Shown: positions 40,879 to 49,991, counted from the stretch's first letter. The stretch: 64,000 nucleotides of DNA from Micromonospora rifamycinica (GCF_900090265.1 NZ_LT607752.1:5524001-5588000); one strand, 5' to 3'. The notes: a model not told the origin generated them from the sequence alone. Translations and numbers: made by a program.

Positions 40879-41435
40879 GCCTCATCCCCCCGGTCCGGGA
40901 CTCTACCCGGCCGGGCCGACACGTGCGTGGCCGCCGTCACCCCGCGCCCGGCGAGGCCGCGCAGGGCCGCTCCACTGAGCCGGTACGGCACCCACTCGGT
41001 CATCGGATCGGCGTCGACCGAGGCGTAGAACCGGGCGGCCGGATTCCAGTGGATCATGGACCAGTCCAGCCGCTGGTAGCCGCGCTCCACACAGATCCCG
41101 GCGAGCGCGGCGAGCAGCGCCCGGCCCGCCCCGGTGCCCCGATGGGCCGGGCGGACGTACAGGTCCTCCAGGTAGATGCCGTGCACACCGGCCCAGGTGG
41201 AGAAGTTGAGGAACCACAGCGCGAAGCCGACCGGCCGGTCGTCGTCGTCCACCGCGACGTGACCGAACAGCGCCGGAGCCGGACCGAACAGTGCCCGGTC
41301 GAGCTGCGCCACGGTGAGCAGGCACTGGTCGGCGGCCCGCTCGTAGTCGGCCAGTTCGTGCACCATCGTGACGACGGCCGGCACGTCCCCGGGACGTGCC
41401 GGCCGGATCGCCGGTGCCGTGGCGGGCAGGGTCAC
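40875..41435 (-). CDS. GNAT-family acetyltransferase in the sodN operon
   Basis: A 186-residue protein of the diamine-acetyltransferase-like GNAT group: IRPARPGDVPAVVTMVHELADYE, WFLNFSTWAGVHGIYLEDLYVRPAHRGTGAGRALLA (acetyl-CoA loop R-G-T-G-A-G-R) and DWSMIHWNPAARFYASVDADPM. GTG 41435 overlaps the sodN stop and its own stop overlaps the anti-sigma start. Small polyamine or amino-group substrates are usual for the subgroup; the true substrate is unknown. Confidence 0.85.
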   Translation of the reverse strand: MTLPATAPAIRPARPGDVPAVVTMVHELADYERAADQCLLTVAQLDRALFGPAPALFGHVAVDDDDRPVGFALWFLNFSTWAGVHGIYLEDLYVRPAHRGTGAGRALLAALAGICVERGYQRLDWSMIHWNPAARFYASVDADPMTEWVPYRLSGAALRGLAGRGVTAATHVSARPGRVPDRGDEA

Positions 41436-41836
41436 GCCTGCTTGGTCTCCCAGAAGATCTTGGAGATCTCGTCGATCTTCTGAAGCAGCTCGTCGGCCTT
41501 GGCCGGGTCGGTCGCGCCCTTGGCGCCGGCCGCGCCGGCGGCCTTGGTGGCCTCGTTGAAGAGCTGGTGCAGGTGCGGGTACTTCTCGAAGTGCGCCGGC
41601 TTGAAGTAGTCGGTCCAGAGCACCCACAGGTGGTGCTTGACCAGGTCGGCGCGCTGCTCCTTGATCAGGATGGCCCGGGTGCGGAACTCCGGGTCGGTGT
41701 TCGCCTGGTACTTCTCGCAGATCATTTTGACCGACTCGGCCTCGATCCGGGCCTGGGCCGGGTCGTACACGCCGCACGGCAGGTCGCAGTGGGCGCTGGC
41801 GGTCACACGGGGCGAGAGGATGCGGGCAAGTCGCAT
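41432..41836 (-). CDS. sodN: Nickel-dependent superoxide dismutase precursor
   Basis: A 134-residue precursor. A 15-residue propeptide ending VTASA precedes HCDLPCGVYDPAQARIEAESVK, the nickel hook in which His1, Cys2 and Cys6 of the mature enzyme bind nickel. KHHLWVLWTDYFKP and HFEKYPHLHQLFNEA are further family features. Mature length of about 119 residues is normal. ATG 41836 has GGAGG six bases upstream. The peptidase SodX that removes the propeptide is encoded divergently 84 bp away. Confidence 0.96.
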   Translation of the reverse strand: MRLARILSPRVTASAHCDLPCGVYDPAQARIEAESVKMICEKYQANTDPEFRTRAILIKEQRADLVKHHLWVLWTDYFKPAHFEKYPHLHQLFNEATKAAGAAGAKGATDPAKADELLQKIDEISKIFWETKQA

Positions 41837-41920
41837 CAGGGTCCTCCATGGGATGTTTGCGATGATCCGAGACGACACTACTCCTGAGGACGTCCCCGGC
41901 AGGGGCGGAGGGGAAACCTC

Positions 41921-42268
41921 GTGACGGTCGGCGGGCCCGGTTCCATCCCACGGCTGTGTGCCCCGGTCACCGCCGTCGGCGTCGTCGGCCCGTCCATGTC
42001 GCCGACGCTGCGCCACGGCGACGCCGTGCTGGTCCGCCGGGGTGGCCGACCGGTCCGCCCCGGCGACGTGGTGGTGGCCGTTTTCCGCAGCCGCCCGGAG
42101 CTGCTGGTGGTCAAGCGCGCGATCCGTCGGCAGGACGACGGGTGGTGGTTGCGCGGTGACAACGAGTTCGGCACCGACGACTCCCGGGCGTACGGGGTGG
42201 CCGACGTGCTGGGTCGGGTGGTGTTCCGCTACTGGCCCCGCCCCGGCCGGCTGCCGGTGTCGATATGA
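41921..42268 (+). CDS. sodX: Nickel superoxide dismutase maturation peptidase
   Basis: A 115-residue S26-family (signal-peptidase-like) protease. VGPSMSPTLRHGD holds the catalytic Ser25 and VVKRAIRR the Lys65 general base; RGDNEFGTDDSRAYG is the conserved box E-like region. No membrane anchor is seen, as expected for cytosolic SodX. It cleaves the SodN propeptide to expose the N-terminal His. The divergent arrangement with sodN allows shared control. Confidence 0.92.
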   Translation: MTVGGPGSIPRLCAPVTAVGVVGPSMSPTLRHGDAVLVRRGGRPVRPGDVVVAVFRSRPELLVVKRAIRRQDDGWWLRGDNEFGTDDSRAYGVADVLGRVVFRYWPRPGRLPVSI

Positions 42269-42416
42269 CCCTCCTCACATGCGGCACCGGTGGGCTGACT
42301 ATGCTCGGGAGGTGCCCGGGTGACCCCCGTACCGCGTACCCGCGTGTCGCCGCTCCGCCTCACCTCGCGCCATCGCGCCGGCCGCTCCGTCTGCTTCGAC
42401 AGATCCTGGAGTCACC

Positions 42417-43595
42417 ATGTCCGCATCCACAGTGGATTCCGCCGATCCCGTCTTCCGACTGCACCGCGGCGGCAAGCTGGCCGTCACCTCGACGGTGCCG
42501 CTGACCACCCGGGAGGACCTGTCCCTCGCGTACACCCCGGGGGTGGCCCGGGTGTGCGAGGCGATCGCCGCCGACCCGGTCCTGGTCGACGACTACACCT
42601 GGGTGTCGCACACCGTCGCGGTCGTCACCGACGGCTCCGCCGTGCTCGGCCTCGGCAACATCGGCCCGCGCGCGGCGCTGCCGGTGATGGAGGGCAAGGC
42701 GGTGCTGTTCAAACAGTTCGCCGACGTGGACGCGGTGCCGATCTGCCTGGACACCCAGGACGTCGACGAGATCGTGGCCACGGTGCGCGCCCTCGGCCCG
42801 TCGTTCGGCGGGATCAACCTGGAGGACATCAGCGCCCCCCGCTGCTTCGAGGTGGAACGGCAGCTCGACGAGGCGCTGCCCATCCCGGTCTTCCACGACG
42901 ACCAGCACGGCACCGCGATCGTGGTGCTCGCCGCGCTCCGCAACGCGGCCACCCTGCTCCACCGCAAGCTCGGCGACCTGCGGGTGACGGTCAGCGGGGC
43001 CGGTGCCGCCGGGATCGCGGTCACCCGCATGCTGGTCGCCGGGGGAGTGGACCCGGAGCAGGTGGTGGTCTGCGACTCCCGGGGCATCATCGGCCGGCAC
43101 CGGTCCGATCTGACCGAGACCAAGGCGCACCTGGCCGGGACCACCAACGCCCAGGGCCGCCGGGGCGACGTCACCGAGGCGCTGCGCGGCGCGGACGTGC
43201 TGATCGGCGTCTCCGGCGGGCGGATCGACGAGGCGGCGGTCGCCGGGATGGCCCCCGGGGGGATCGTCTTCGCCCTGGCCAACCCGACCCCGGAGGTGGA
43301 CCCGGCGGTGGCCGCCCGGTACGCGGCGGTGGTCGCCACCGGGCGCAGCGACCATCCCAACCAGATCAACAATGTGCTCGCCTTCCCCGGGGTGTTCCGG
43401 GGCGCGCTGGACGCCCGGGCCACCCGGATCACCGACGGGATGAAGGTGGCCGCCGCCGACGCGATCGCCGGGGTGGTCGCCGGGTCGCTCAGCGCGGACG
43501 CCGTCGTGCCGTCCCCGCTCGACCCCCGGGTCGCCCCGGCGGTGGCGGCGGCGGTCGCCGGAGCCGCCCGCCACGACGGCGTGGCCCGCGCCTGA
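42417..43595 (+). CDS. NAD(P)-dependent malic enzyme
   Basis: A 392-residue short malic enzyme converting malate to pyruvate and CO2. YTPGVARVCEAIA, GLGNIGPRAALPVMEGKAVLFK, INLEDISAPRCFEVE, PVFHDDQHGTAIVVLAALRNA (metal and malate site), VSGAGAAGIAV (dinucleotide loop) and SDHPNQINNVLAFPGVFRGALD are all present. It is the short bacterial form without a phosphotransacetylase tail. ATG 42417 is well placed. Confidence 0.93.
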   Translation: MSASTVDSADPVFRLHRGGKLAVTSTVPLTTREDLSLAYTPGVARVCEAIAADPVLVDDYTWVSHTVAVVTDGSAVLGLGNIGPRAALPVMEGKAVLFKQFADVDAVPICLDTQDVDEIVATVRALGPSFGGINLEDISAPRCFEVERQLDEALPIPVFHDDQHGTAIVVLAALRNAATLLHRKLGDLRVTVSGAGAAGIAVTRMLVAGGVDPEQVVVCDSRGIIGRHRSDLTETKAHLAGTTNAQGRRGDVTEALRGADVLIGVSGGRIDEAAVAGMAPGGIVFALANPTPEVDPAVAARYAAVVATGRSDHPNQINNVLAFPGVFRGALDARATRITDGMKVAAADAIAGVVAGSLSADAVVPSPLDPRVAPAVAAAVAGAARHDGVARA

Positions 43596-43695
43596 GCCGG
43601 CGGGTGGCGCGTCGCCGGCCGGCTGTGCGCCACCCGCTCCGGTCGGCGGCGGATCGGCGTCGCCAGCCGGGCAGTGGACGGCCGGAACCCTTCAT

Positions 43696-43707
43696 GAACG
43701 ATCGTTC
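43696..43707. promoter_or_regulatory. Perfect 12-bp palindrome before the dehydrogenase gene
   Basis: GAACGATCGTTC, 19 bases before the ATG at 43727. Position and symmetry suggest an operator for a dimeric repressor, or SD-masking in the leader. No regulator gene is adjacent. Confidence 0.5.
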
Positions 43708-43726
43708 CGCTGTTACGGTGCGGATC

Positions 43727-44680
43727 ATGCGTGCCGCCTATGCCTCCCGGTTCGACGCCGACAACCCGCTCGCCGCGCTCACCGTCGGCGACCGTCCCGA
43801 GCCCGCCCACCCGGACGACGGCTGGGTGACGGTGCAGGTCCGGGCCAGCTCGCTCAACCACCACGACCTGTGGTCGCTGCGCGGGGTGGGGCTCGCCGAC
43901 GGCCAGCTGCCGATGATCCTCGGCTGCGACGCGGTCGGCACCGACCCGGACGGCAACGAGGTGGTCGTCTACCCGGTGCTGCCCACCCCGGGCGACCCGC
44001 GCGGCGTCTCCATCCTCTCCGAGCACTACCAGGGCACCCTCGCCGAGCGGGTGGCCGTACCCCGGATGAACCTGCTGCCGCTGCCGACCGGCCTGTCGGC
44101 GACCGACGCGGCCTGCCTGCCGACCGCCTGGCTCACCGCCTGGCGGATGCTCACCACCCGCGGCCGGGTCGCCGACGGCGAGTCGGTGCTGGTGCAGGGG
44201 GCCGGCGGCGGCGTCGCCACCGCGGCGGTCGCGCTCGGCGTGGCCCTGGGCAAGCGGGTGTACGCCACCAGCCGCGACGCCGGCAAGCGGGAGCGCATCG
44301 CCGCGCTGGGGGCGACCGCGGTGGAGCCCGGCGCCCGGCTGCCGGAGCGGGTCGACGTGGTGATCGAGACGATCGGCGCGGCCACCTTCGACCACTCGTT
44401 GAAGTCGGCCGCTCCGCTGGCCCGGATCGTGGTCGCCGGGGCGACCTCCGGGCACCTGCCGGCGGTGAACCTGCGGCGGGTCTTCGCCATGCAGCTGGAG
44501 ATCCTCGGCACCTCGATGGGCACCCCGGACGAGCTGACCGAGCTGCTCGCGTTCTGCGCCGAGCACGAGGTGCGCCCGGTGGTGGACAGCGTGGTCCCGT
44601 TCAGCCGGGTGGCCGACGCCTTCGCCCGGCTGCACTCCGGTGGGGTCTTCGGCAAGGTCGTCGTCGACCACACCGCCTGA
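43727..44680 (+). CDS. Zinc-type alcohol dehydrogenase-like (MDR/quinone reductase) protein
   Basis: A 317-residue medium-chain dehydrogenase/reductase. The GroES-like half has VQVRASSLNHHDLWSLRG and ILGCDAVGTDPDGNEV; the Rossmann half has VLVQGAGGGVATAAVALG and ETIGAATFDHSLKSAAP. The structural-zinc Cys cluster is absent, so it is of the quinone-oxidoreductase-like group. ATG 43727 was chosen because conserved sequence begins there; the open frame upstream is a shadow of the malic-enzyme gene. It ends 7 bp from a convergent gene. Confidence 0.87.
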   Translation: MRAAYASRFDADNPLAALTVGDRPEPAHPDDGWVTVQVRASSLNHHDLWSLRGVGLADGQLPMILGCDAVGTDPDGNEVVVYPVLPTPGDPRGVSILSEHYQGTLAERVAVPRMNLLPLPTGLSATDAACLPTAWLTAWRMLTTRGRVADGESVLVQGAGGGVATAAVALGVALGKRVYATSRDAGKRERIAALGATAVEPGARLPERVDVVIETIGAATFDHSLKSAAPLARIVVAGATSGHLPAVNLRRVFAMQLEILGTSMGTPDELTELLAFCAEHEVRPVVDSVVPFSRVADAFARLHSGGVFGKVVVDHTA

Positions 44681-44687
44681 CCAGGGG

Positions 44688-45650
44688 TCAGAGCCGGTCG
44701 TCGAGGGTGGCGATGTCACCCCGGGCCGCCGAGGCGGGGAGCCGGCCCTTGGCGGCCTCGTCGCCGTAGAGGGACCAGCGGAGGAACTCGATCGTGGTGT
44801 CGGAGACCACCCGCAGGGCCGCCCCGTCGCCGAGCAGCGCGCGGCCGTGGTCGCCCCGGGGCAGGCTGAGCATCGCCTTCGGCCAGGGCACCGCGTCGTA
44901 GGCGGCCTTGCCGGCGGCGTAGTCGACCACCTCGTCGGCCCGGCCGTGCACGAAGAGCTGCGGTGCGGCGGTCCCGGCGAAGGCGGTGCCCACCCCCAGC
45001 CCCGTCCCGGCGAGCACCACCCCGGCGCGCAGCCGCTCGTCCCGCCCGGTGGTGAACAGGCCGATGGTGGTCACCCCGCCGGCCGAATGCCCCGCCGCCG
45101 CCACCCGGTCGGTGGCGAGCCGGCCACGCAGCGGGTCACCGGCCCGCGCGTCCAACGCCAGCACCTTGTCCAGCACGTACGACACGTCGGCGGGCTGGTT
45201 GAGCACGTCGAGGACGCTGCCGTCGGTGCCCTTGCCGGTGTGCGGGAAGGTCGGCGCGGCCACCACGAAACCGGCCGCCGCCCAGCGGGTCAGCAGCGCC
45301 TGGTAGTCGGCCGGCCGGCCGTCCAGGCCGTGGCTGAACGCCACCACCGGGAACCGTCCGGTGGCCACTGTCGCGTCGCGCTGCGCCGCCGCACCGGCGT
45401 CGCCCCGGGCCGGGTACCAGAGGGTCACCGGCAGCGGGCGGTCGCCGCCCCGGTTCAGCTTGAGCTGTCGTACGCCGACCGCGAACGCCTCGGCCGGCGC
45501 GGTGCCGGCGGGCACGCGCGGAGCCGGCGTGGTGGCCTTCGGTGGCGTCGGCGGTGCCGCGGTGGGGGCGGGAGCCGGCGTCGAGCAGCCGGCGAGGCCG
45601 CCGACGAGCAGCGCGGCGGTCAGCAGGACCGGGGTACGGCGACGGAACAT
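44688..45650 (-). CDS. Lipoprotein alpha/beta hydrolase (PAF-acetylhydrolase/cutinase-like), copy 1
   Basis: A 320-residue exported protein. Residues 1-22 form a lipoprotein signal with the lipobox LAGC; a Pro/Thr/Ala linker follows. The hydrolase has PVTLWYPARGD, FPVVAFSHGLDGRPADY, AAGHSAGGVTTIG (nucleophile Ser), FVHGRADEVVDY (Asp) and GDHGRALLG (His). ATG 45650 has no closer rival for the lipobox. It is a tandem paralogue of 45680-46573. The natural ester substrate is unknown. Confidence 0.83.
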   Translation of the reverse strand: MFRRRTPVLLTAALLVGGLAGCSTPAPAPTAAPPTPPKATTPAPRVPAGTAPAEAFAVGVRQLKLNRGGDRPLPVTLWYPARGDAGAAAQRDATVATGRFPVVAFSHGLDGRPADYQALLTRWAAAGFVVAAPTFPHTGKGTDGSVLDVLNQPADVSYVLDKVLALDARAGDPLRGRLATDRVAAAGHSAGGVTTIGLFTTGRDERLRAGVVLAGTGLGVGTAFAGTAAPQLFVHGRADEVVDYAAGKAAYDAVPWPKAMLSLPRGDHGRALLGDGAALRVVSDTTIEFLRWSLYGDEAAKGRLPASAARGDIATLDDRL

Positions 45651-45679
45651 GAATCCGATTGTGCCCGGCCGGGCGGCGG

Positions 45680-46573
45680 TCACGGACCCGGGCCGGCCAG
45701 CCGGTCGTCGAAGGTGGTGACGCCGGGTTGGGCGGCGTCGGCGCGCAGCCGGCGGCCGGCGTCCCGGTCGTCGTAGAGGGTCCAGCGGAGGAAGTCGGTG
45801 GTGGCGGCGAGGACCTGGTCGAAGCCGGGCCGGCCCGGGGTCAGGTAATCTCCGTGGCCCTGCCCGAGCAGGCCGAGGAACGCCTTCGGGCCGGTCGCCC
45901 GCCGGTAGCCGGCCTGCCCGACGGTCAACGGCACCACCGGGTCGGCGGTGCCGTGCACGAAGAGCAGCGGGGCGGCCGGGCCGGCGAAGGCCCCGGCCAG
46001 CCCGCCCCCGGCGATGATCACACCGGAGCGCAGCCGGGCCGGGTGGCCGGAGGTGAACATGCCGGCGGTCGTGAAGCCGCCCGCCGAGTGGCCGGTCGCG
46101 GCGAACCGGCCGACGTCCAGGTGCCCGGCCAGCGGGTCACCGGCGCGGGCGTCCAGCCGGACCAGGTGCCGGATCAGCCGCCAGGCGTCGGCGGGCTGGT
46201 TGCGGACGTCGGCGCGGCTGAACCGGGTCGCCCGCCGGCTGGTGTACGGGTAGGCCGGCGCGGCCACCACGAACCCGGCGGCGGCCCACCGGGTGGCCAG
46301 TGCGGCGTGCAACTCGGGCAGGCTGAGCAGGCCGTGGCTGTGCACCACCACCGGGAACCGGCCCGGGGCGACCCTGCCGCGTTCGGTCGGGTACCACAGC
46401 GTCACCGGCAGCGGGCGCGGCCCGGTCGGGTCGACGGTGAGGGTACGGACCGCGACCGGCCGGGCCTGGTCCGGGGCGTGCCGGGCCGGCGGCGGCTCGG
46501 TGGCGGCGGTGGCCGGGGCGCAGCCGGCGAGCGACGCGGCCAGCAGCACGACGCACAGCCGCCTCACCCCCAT
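45680..46573 (-). CDS. Lipoprotein alpha/beta hydrolase, copy 2
   Basis: A 297-residue paralogue of the gene downstream, sharing PLPVTLWYPTERG, FPVVVHSHGLLSLPELH, ATGHSAGGFTTAGMFTSG, FVHGTADPVVP, QGHGDYL and the C-terminal FLRWTLYDDRDAG...FDDRL block. The lipobox is SLAGC at about residue 19. GTG/ATG 46573 starts MGVRRLCVV. It lies 29 bp upstream of copy 1 on the same strand: a tandem duplication, probably one operon. Confidence 0.83.
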   Translation of the reverse strand: MGVRRLCVVLLAASLAGCAPATAATEPPPARHAPDQARPVAVRTLTVDPTGPRPLPVTLWYPTERGRVAPGRFPVVVHSHGLLSLPELHAALATRWAAAGFVVAAPAYPYTSRRATRFSRADVRNQPADAWRLIRHLVRLDARAGDPLAGHLDVGRFAATGHSAGGFTTAGMFTSGHPARLRSGVIIAGGGLAGAFAGPAAPLLFVHGTADPVVPLTVGQAGYRRATGPKAFLGLLGQGHGDYLTPGRPGFDQVLAATTDFLRWTLYDDRDAGRRLRADAAQPGVTTFDDRLAGPGP

Positions 46574-46661
46574 CCCCCGACGGTAGGTGGTCGGTGGCCC
46601 GTCCCGGCCCGGCCGTCCGGACCGGTGGTGGTCACCACCCCGGTCGGTCCGCCTCCACCGG

Positions 46662-47783
46662 TCAGTCCCCGCCGGACAGCACCGCACGGGCCTGCCGGGC
46701 GATCTCCCGTTCCTCGTCGGTGCCGACCACGCAGACGCTGACCGCCGCGCCGGCCGGGGAGATCACCCGGTCGCCGGTGCCGGCGTTGCGCTCCGGGTCG
46801 ACGGCGATGCCGAGCCGGTCCAGCCCGGCCAGGGCGGCGGCCCGCACCTCGGGGGAGTGCTCACCCACCCCGGCGGTGAAGGTGATCGCGTCCGCCCCGC
46901 CCAGCAGCGCGTGGTACGCCCCGACGTAGCCGGTGATCCGCCGGCAGTAGACGTCGAAGGCGAGGACGGCGGCGGGATCCCCGGCGGCCCGGCGGGACTG
47001 CACCTCCCGCATGTCGTTGGCCCCGGTCAGCCCGAGCAGCCCGCTGCGGTGGTTGAGCAGGTCGTCGATCTCGTCGACGCCCAGCCCGCCCTCGCGGCGC
47101 AGGTGGAAGATCACCGTCGGGTCGAGGTCCCCGCTGCGGGTGCCCATCACCAGCCCCTCCAGCGGCGACATCCCCATCGAGGTGGCCACGCTGCGGCCAC
47201 CGTCCACCGCGCAGGCGCTCGCCCCGTTGCCCAGGTGCAGGCTGATCGTGCGCAGCCGGTGGTACGGCCGGTCGAGCAGCTCGGCGGTGCGCCGCGACAC
47301 GTACCCGTGGGAGGTGCCGTGGAAGCCGTACCGCCGGATGTCGTGGCGGCGGGCGGTCTCCAGGTCGATGGCGTAGGTGGCGGCGGCCTCGGGCAGGGTG
47401 TGGTGGAACGCGGTGTCGAAGACCGCCACCTGGGCGACGTCCGGCAGCAGTTCCCGGGTGACCTCGATGCCGGCCAGGTTGGCCGGGTTGTGCAGCGGGG
47501 CCAGCGGCACCAGCTCCCCGATGGCGGCGAAGACCGCGTCGTCGATCCGGACCGGCGCGCTGAACCGCCGGCCGCCGTGCACCACCCGGTGCCCCACGGC
47601 GGTCAGCCCGGTCAGGTCGAGCCGGCCGAGGACGTCCCGGACGGCGGTGGCGTGGTCGGCCGGTCCCCGGCCCGGCTCACCGACCCGCTCGACGGTGCCG
47701 GAGTCGACGGTCGACCCTCCGGCGTAGAGCCGGTACTTGACCGACGACGATCCGCAGTTGAGCACCAGCACCCGGTCGGTCAC
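46662..47783 (-). CDS. ackA: Acetate kinase
   Basis: A 373-residue ASKHA-fold kinase interconverting acetyl phosphate and acetate. LVLNCGSSSVKYRLY (N-terminal phosphate loop), GHRVVHGG, AVFDTAFHHTLPE, YGFHGTSHGYVSRR, SLHLGNGASACAVDGG and FTAGVGEHSPEVR are all present. It overlaps pta by 4 bases, the common operon order. A perfect 7-bp stem (46624-46639) lies 23 bases after the stop. Confidence 0.95.
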   Translation of the reverse strand: MTDRVLVLNCGSSSVKYRLYAGGSTVDSGTVERVGEPGRGPADHATAVRDVLGRLDLTGLTAVGHRVVHGGRRFSAPVRIDDAVFAAIGELVPLAPLHNPANLAGIEVTRELLPDVAQVAVFDTAFHHTLPEAAATYAIDLETARRHDIRRYGFHGTSHGYVSRRTAELLDRPYHRLRTISLHLGNGASACAVDGGRSVATSMGMSPLEGLVMGTRSGDLDPTVIFHLRREGGLGVDEIDDLLNHRSGLLGLTGANDMREVQSRRAAGDPAAVLAFDVYCRRITGYVGAYHALLGGADAITFTAGVGEHSPEVRAAALAGLDRLGIAVDPERNAGTGDRVISPAGAAVSVCVVGTDEEREIARQARAVLSGGD

Positions 47784-49855
47784 GACCCCTCCTCCGGCGA
47801 TCCGGCCGCCTGGATGGCGGTGATCGCCACCGTGTTGACGATGTCGGCGACCTTCGCGCCCCGGGACAGGTCGTTGACCGGCCGGCGCAGGCCCTGCATC
47901 ACCGGCCCGACGGCCACCGCCCCCGCCGACCGCTGCACCGCCTTGTAGGTGTTGTTGCCGGTGTTGAGGTCCGGGAAGACGAACACGGTGGCCCGGCCGG
48001 CGACCGTGCTCTGCGGTAGCTTCGTCGCCGCGACCTGCGGATCGATCGCCGCGTCGTACTGGATCGGCCCCTCGACCAGCAGGTCGGGCCGGCGCTCGCG
48101 GACCAGCCTGGTGGCGGCGGCGACCTTCTCCACGTCGGCTCCCGCGCCGGAGTCCCCGGTCGAGTACGACAGCATCGCCACCCGGGGTTCGATGCCGAAC
48201 CGGGCCGCCGTGTCGGCCGAGGAGATGGCGATGTCGGCGAGCTGGGCAGCGTCCGGGTCGGGGTTGACCGCGCAGTCGCCGTAGACGAGCACCCGGTCGG
48301 CGAGCAGCATGAAGAAGACGCTCGACGCCACCGAGACGCCCGGCACGGTACGGATGATCTCGAAGGCGGGGCGGATGGTGGCGGCGGTGGTGTGGGTGGC
48401 CCCGGAGACCATCCCGTCGGCGTGCCCGGTGGCCACCATCATGGTGCCGAAGTAGTTGGGCTGGGCCACGATGTCGTGCGCGATCTCGGCGGTGACGCCC
48501 CGGTGGGCGCGCAGCGCCGCGTACCGGATGGCGAACTCGTCCCGCCAGGCGCTGCCGGCCGGGTCGACCACCTGCGCGCCGGTCAGGTCGATGCCCAGCT
48601 CACGGGTGCGGCGGGCCACGTCGTCCGGGCGGCCGAGCAGGATCAGGTCGGCCACCCCCCGGCGGAGCAGGATCTCGGTCGCCCGCAGGATGCGCTCGTC
48701 GGTGCCCTCCGGCAGCACAAGCCGGCGGCGGTCGGCGCGGGCCCGGTCGATCAGGTCGTACTCGAACATCAGCGGGGTGACCCGCTCGGAGCGGCTGACC
48801 CGCAGCCGGCGGGCCAGGTCGACGGTGTCCACGTGACCCTCGAACGCGCCGAGGGCGGCCTCCACCTTGCGCGGGTTGGCCGGGCCGGGCCGGCCCTCGA
48901 TGTGGCTGGACGCCTCGACCGTGGCGTAGCTGTCGCTGGTCACCGAGAGCACGGCGAAGCCGGTGTTGAGCCGTTCGACCAGGCGCATGACCCGGGGGTC
49001 GGGCTGCTCGCCGAGGGTGAGCACCACCCCGGCCAGCGAGACCTGACCGGCGACGTGCGCGGTGCTCGCCGCGACCAGCAGGTCGGCCCGGTCGCCAGGG
49101 GTGATCACCAGCGCCCCCTCGGTCAGGTGGTCGAGCAGGATCGGCACGTGTGCCGCGCCGACCACGTAGTCGAGCACGTCCCGGCCGAGGGCGGCGTCGT
49201 CCCCGGCGAGCAGGGTGGCGTCGAGGGCCGCCGCCACCTCGGCCACCGTCGGCGCGGACACGCTCGGCACCTCCGGGATGGCGTACGCGGGGACCGGCAG
49301 CTCCGGCAGGGTCAGCGCCCCGGTCACCCGGTTGGCGATCACCGCCAGCACCGTCGCGCCCAGGTCGGCCAGATCGTGGTACGCCCCGCGTGCCGCCGCC
49401 GTGACGGCCTCCGGCTGTTGCCCGAAGCCGTCCACCACCGGCACCACCACGCTGCCGAACTCGGTGGCCAGCCGGGCGTTGAAGGCCAGCTCCCGGGGGC
49501 CGGCGGTGTCCCCGCCGTCGGTGAAGTCGCTGCCCACCACGATCACCGCCGGGCAGCGTCGTTCCACCGCCCGGTACCGCTCGACGATCCGGGAGATCAG
49601 CTCCTCCCGTCGTCCGTCGGCTACCAGGGCCGCCGCCTCGGCGTACGTCACGCCGGTCAGGTCGGCCTCGGGCAGCTCGATCCGGTAGCGGTCGTGCAGC
49701 AGGGCGAGGATCGGGTCGGGGCCGGTGTCGGAGACCAGCGGCCGGAACACGCCGATCCGTTCGACCTGCCGGGAGAGGAGTTCCGCGAGGCCGAGGGCGA
49801 TGGTCGACTTACCCCCGCCGGACCCCACGCTGGTCAGGTAGACGCTGCGGGCCAC
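47780..49855 (-). CDS. pta: Phosphate acetyltransferase, long form
   Basis: A 691-residue enzyme making acetyl phosphate from acetyl-CoA. The N-terminal P-loop-like domain begins YLTSVGSGGGKSTIALGLAELL, a DRTGG domain sits in the middle (about 215-330) and the catalytic PTA_PTB domain (about 365-685) has LPEGTDERILRATEILLRRG, ATGHADGMVSGATHTTAATIRP and FVFPDLNTGNNTYKAVQRSAGA. GTG 49855 is the start. It is the first gene of the pta-ackA operon. Confidence 0.95.
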   Translation of the reverse strand: MARSVYLTSVGSGGGKSTIALGLAELLSRQVERIGVFRPLVSDTGPDPILALLHDRYRIELPEADLTGVTYAEAAALVADGRREELISRIVERYRAVERRCPAVIVVGSDFTDGGDTAGPRELAFNARLATEFGSVVVPVVDGFGQQPEAVTAAARGAYHDLADLGATVLAVIANRVTGALTLPELPVPAYAIPEVPSVSAPTVAEVAAALDATLLAGDDAALGRDVLDYVVGAAHVPILLDHLTEGALVITPGDRADLLVAASTAHVAGQVSLAGVVLTLGEQPDPRVMRLVERLNTGFAVLSVTSDSYATVEASSHIEGRPGPANPRKVEAALGAFEGHVDTVDLARRLRVSRSERVTPLMFEYDLIDRARADRRRLVLPEGTDERILRATEILLRRGVADLILLGRPDDVARRTRELGIDLTGAQVVDPAGSAWRDEFAIRYAALRAHRGVTAEIAHDIVAQPNYFGTMMVATGHADGMVSGATHTTAATIRPAFEIIRTVPGVSVASSVFFMLLADRVLVYGDCAVNPDPDAAQLADIAISSADTAARFGIEPRVAMLSYSTGDSGAGADVEKVAAATRLVRERRPDLLVEGPIQYDAAIDPQVAATKLPQSTVAGRATVFVFPDLNTGNNTYKAVQRSAGAVAVGPVMQGLRRPVNDLSRGAKVADIVNTVAITAIQAAGSPEEGS

Positions 49856-49919
49856 GCCCCCACCCTAGAAGATCAGGTCGCGCCCCGCCCGGGACCTTCG
49901 CCCCGAACCGGCCCGGCCC

Positions 49920-49991
49920 GACGGTGCCGGCCCGGTGCGGGCCAGACGGTGCCGGTCCGGTGCGACCCGACGGTGCCGGTCCGGTGTGCGT
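49920..49991. repeat. Three 24-25-bp tandem repeats upstream of pta
   Basis: Units beginning GACGGTGCCGG at 49920, 49945 and 49969, each continuing YCCGGTGYG. They lie 65-135 bp upstream of the pta start, in the 334-bp gap toward the divergent gene. They are not coding. Confidence 0.75.
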
